Of a stretch of DNA of 7,202 bases, positions 6,123-7,202 are shown piece after piece. The notes under the pieces were generated by a model. The model saw nothing but the letters and a program-made list of their open reading frames with translations. It searched no databases and was not told the DNA's origin. Position 1 is the first letter of the stretch; every line of letters begins with the position of its first letter. Position numbers and translations under genes: made by a program. Where the stretch lies: the NCBI GenBank assembly GCA_030538175.1, contig JAUNUL010000145.1, positions 1 to 7,202 of the forward strand, in the 5' to 3' direction. The stretch is from Propionibacteriaceae bacterium (GTDB lineage: Bacteria > Actinomycetota > Actinomycetes > Propionibacteriales > Propionibacteriaceae).

Positions 6123-6152
6123 TTGATCGACTTATCGAGTTATCTCTATATT
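6123..6152 (+). promoter_or_regulatory. Probable sigma-70-type promoter of the Tat-exported protein gene
   Basis: TTGATC (6123-6128), an 18-nt spacer and TATATT (6147-6152) match the housekeeping -35/-10 pattern at 4 of 6 and 5 of 6 positions. The surrounding 60 bp are conspicuously A/T-rich for this GC-rich sequence. Transcription would start near 6159-6160 and leave a 5' leader of about 130 nt before the ATG at 6291, long enough to hold a regulatory structure; no known riboswitch was recognised in it. Confidence 0.55.
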
Positions 6153-6290
6153 ACGAGTCAGCCGCGTCGGGCCAAGAAAAGGACCCAAGCCGCTCTCTGC
6201 CTGGAAACCACGGGCATCCCTTGTGAAGTGATTACCCGGTGATCGGGAATCTCAACCAGGCATTGCTGTGCCCACATCCTGAGGAAACAC

Positions 6291-7013
6291 ATGAACGAAC
6301 CCGCCAACCCCGACCGGCAGCAGGCTTCCACTGACCGGCAGATCTCGCGGCGCACCATCGCCAAGGGCGCAGCATGGGCGGCGCCCGCGGTCGTCGCGTC
6401 CTATGCGGCGCCGGCCCATGCAGCGAGCTGCAACTGTGGGTGCATCACCGATTCAGTCAGCACGACCGGCAACTTCAAGACCGGCAGCCCCCTGGCCACA
6501 GCGGACCTCACCGGTCTGCTCAACCTCGTGTGGCAGCCCACGCCGCTCATCGGCACCACTGCGGATCTCTGGGGCCGAGCACAGTGGGAATTCGACATCA
6601 CCCCGGGTGCGGCCTGCTCCAACTGGCGCGTGAGCGTCATTCCGGATTCAGCGAAGATCACGATCTGCTACAACCGCAGCTCTGGTCTGTCGGGCACCCG
6701 GACCTACACGACCACCCCGACCGGGCTGTCGTTCAACTCCAGCGTCGTCGGCGGTCTGAGCAGTCTGACAGCGGATTTCCGCTGGCGGAGTGTCCAGCTT
6801 CGTTCCTCGAGCGGCAGCGGCACTTACACCACGATCGGCCCCGTTCCGGCGTACCCCTGCAGTGCCGAAATCGGCTTGCGCTTCACCGACCCGAACAACC
6901 CGGACTGCACCTGTGACGTCACCGTCACCGACCCGGTGCTGCCCGCACCATCCGGCTCTGTCACGGCCCACAGCTCGGTCGCGCTCGGCTGGGTGACGTT
7001 CGCGTTCTCGTGA
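6291..7013 (+). CDS. Tat-exported cysteine-rich protein of unknown function
   Basis: The protein has 240 residues. SRRTIAKGAAW (19-29) holds the twin arginine of a Tat signal, followed by an alanine-rich hydrophobic stretch and a likely cleavage after AHA (42-44). It should therefore be exported folded to the cell surface or medium. The mature protein would begin near AASCNCGC. It has eight cysteines (47, 49, 51, 109, 126, 190, 206, 208), an even number that suggests disulfides or, for the two C-x-C clusters near the ends (CNCGC and DCTC), metal binding. The rest is rich in Ser, Thr and Gly with short alternating hydrophobic runs, as in all-beta secreted proteins. No further membrane anchor or sorting signal is seen. 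I do not recognise a family. GAGGA (6281-6285) lies 5 nt before the ATG. The next gene starts 10 bp after the stop. Confidence 0.85.
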   Translation: MNEPANPDRQQASTDRQISRRTIAKGAAWAAPAVVASYAAPAHAASCNCGCITDSVSTTGNFKTGSPLATADLTGLLNLVWQPTPLIGTTADLWGRAQWEFDITPGAACSNWRVSVIPDSAKITICYNRSSGLSGTRTYTTTPTGLSFNSSVVGGLSSLTADFRWRSVQLRSSSGSGTYTTIGPVPAYPCSAEIGLRFTDPNNPDCTCDVTVTDPVLPAPSGSVTAHSSVALGWVTFAFS

Positions 7014-7023
7014 TGGCAGGTCG

Positions 7024-7202
7024 ATGAACCACACCACCATGGCGGTGGAACCCGTGGACTCCTGGGTCACGGACTTCCACCGCCTCGGCTGGGCCGTGGA
7101 CCGAGGCGCGGTGACGCCTGGGGAGCTGTCGGAGGTCCGTCGGGCCGCCGAGGAGCTCTATGCGAGCGAGCTCGCTCTCGGTTCCGGCCGGACGAGCATG
7201 TA
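7024..7202 (+). CDS. N-terminal fragment of a possible PhyH-like dioxygenase
   Basis: A plus-strand frame opens with ATG at 7024 and runs to the window edge without a stop (59 complete codons). It reads MNHTTMAVEPVDSWVTDFHR and then LGWAVDRGAVTPGELSEVRR. The pattern F-x-x-x-G-[WY]-x-V-x-x-G-x-x-[ST]-P-x-E-L-x-x-[LV]-R is like the N-terminus of phytanoyl-CoA dioxygenase (PhyH) family proteins, Fe(II)/2-oxoglutarate oxygenases. The metal-binding HxD...H residues would lie beyond the window, so the family call is tentative. A weak GGCAGG lies just before the ATG; ATG at 7039 is an alternative start. The 10-bp gap to the Tat-protein gene suggests one transcription unit. Codon choice is strongly GC-ending, as expected for a real gene here. 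Confidence 0.6.
   Translation, partial: MNHTTMAVEPVDSWVTDFHRLGWAVDRGAVTPGELSEVRRAAEELYASELALGSGRTSM

Noticed and set aside
6160..6290. Riboswitch in the leader of the Tat-protein gene
   Set aside because: The leader is long enough, but I could not match it to any known riboswitch core or draw a convincing multi-stem fold by eye.

Overview
The window comes from a high-GC Actinomycetota chromosome, probably near the replication origin. The evidence is GC-rich coding sequence, actinobacterial-type ParA/ParB next to a perfect parS, a SURF1 + DUF3817 gene pair, a membrane protein with a permease prefix domain, and an RR-type Tat signal of the common actinobacterial form. A member of Propionibacteriales or a relative is plausible, but that is only an impression. 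SURF1 implies an aerobic cytochrome c oxidase.

Left part (1-2209): two minus-strand genes lie here. One is a glyoxalase/VOC-fold protein cut by the window edge. The other is an approximately 11-TM membrane protein with a permease prefix domain and a DUF4153-like core. Between them is a striking nested inverted repeat (372-459). Upstream of the membrane gene, about 360 bp hold no convincing gene but contain a hairpin and a three-copy short repeat.

Centre (2210-4630): this is the chromosome-segregation cassette, with a perfect 16-bp parS, a leader that can fold in two ways, parA with a very long N-terminal extension, and parB overlapping parA by 4 bp. No intact rsmG is seen immediately upstream, although that is its usual place.

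Right part (4841-7202): convergent to parB lie the minus-strand SURF1 and DUF3817 genes. The 3' tail of the SURF1 gene carries a tight cluster of DnaA-box sequences, two of them perfect, written in unusually A/T-ending codons. This is the most interesting signal in the window and may be a DnaA-binding or origin-linked element embedded in a coding sequence. A divergent promoter region with a 17-bp near-palindrome separates SURF1 from a plus-strand gene for a Tat-exported, cysteine-rich protein of unknown function. The start of a possible PhyH-like dioxygenase gene follows it in the same transcription unit.

No rRNA, tRNA, insertion sequence or CRISPR array was seen.
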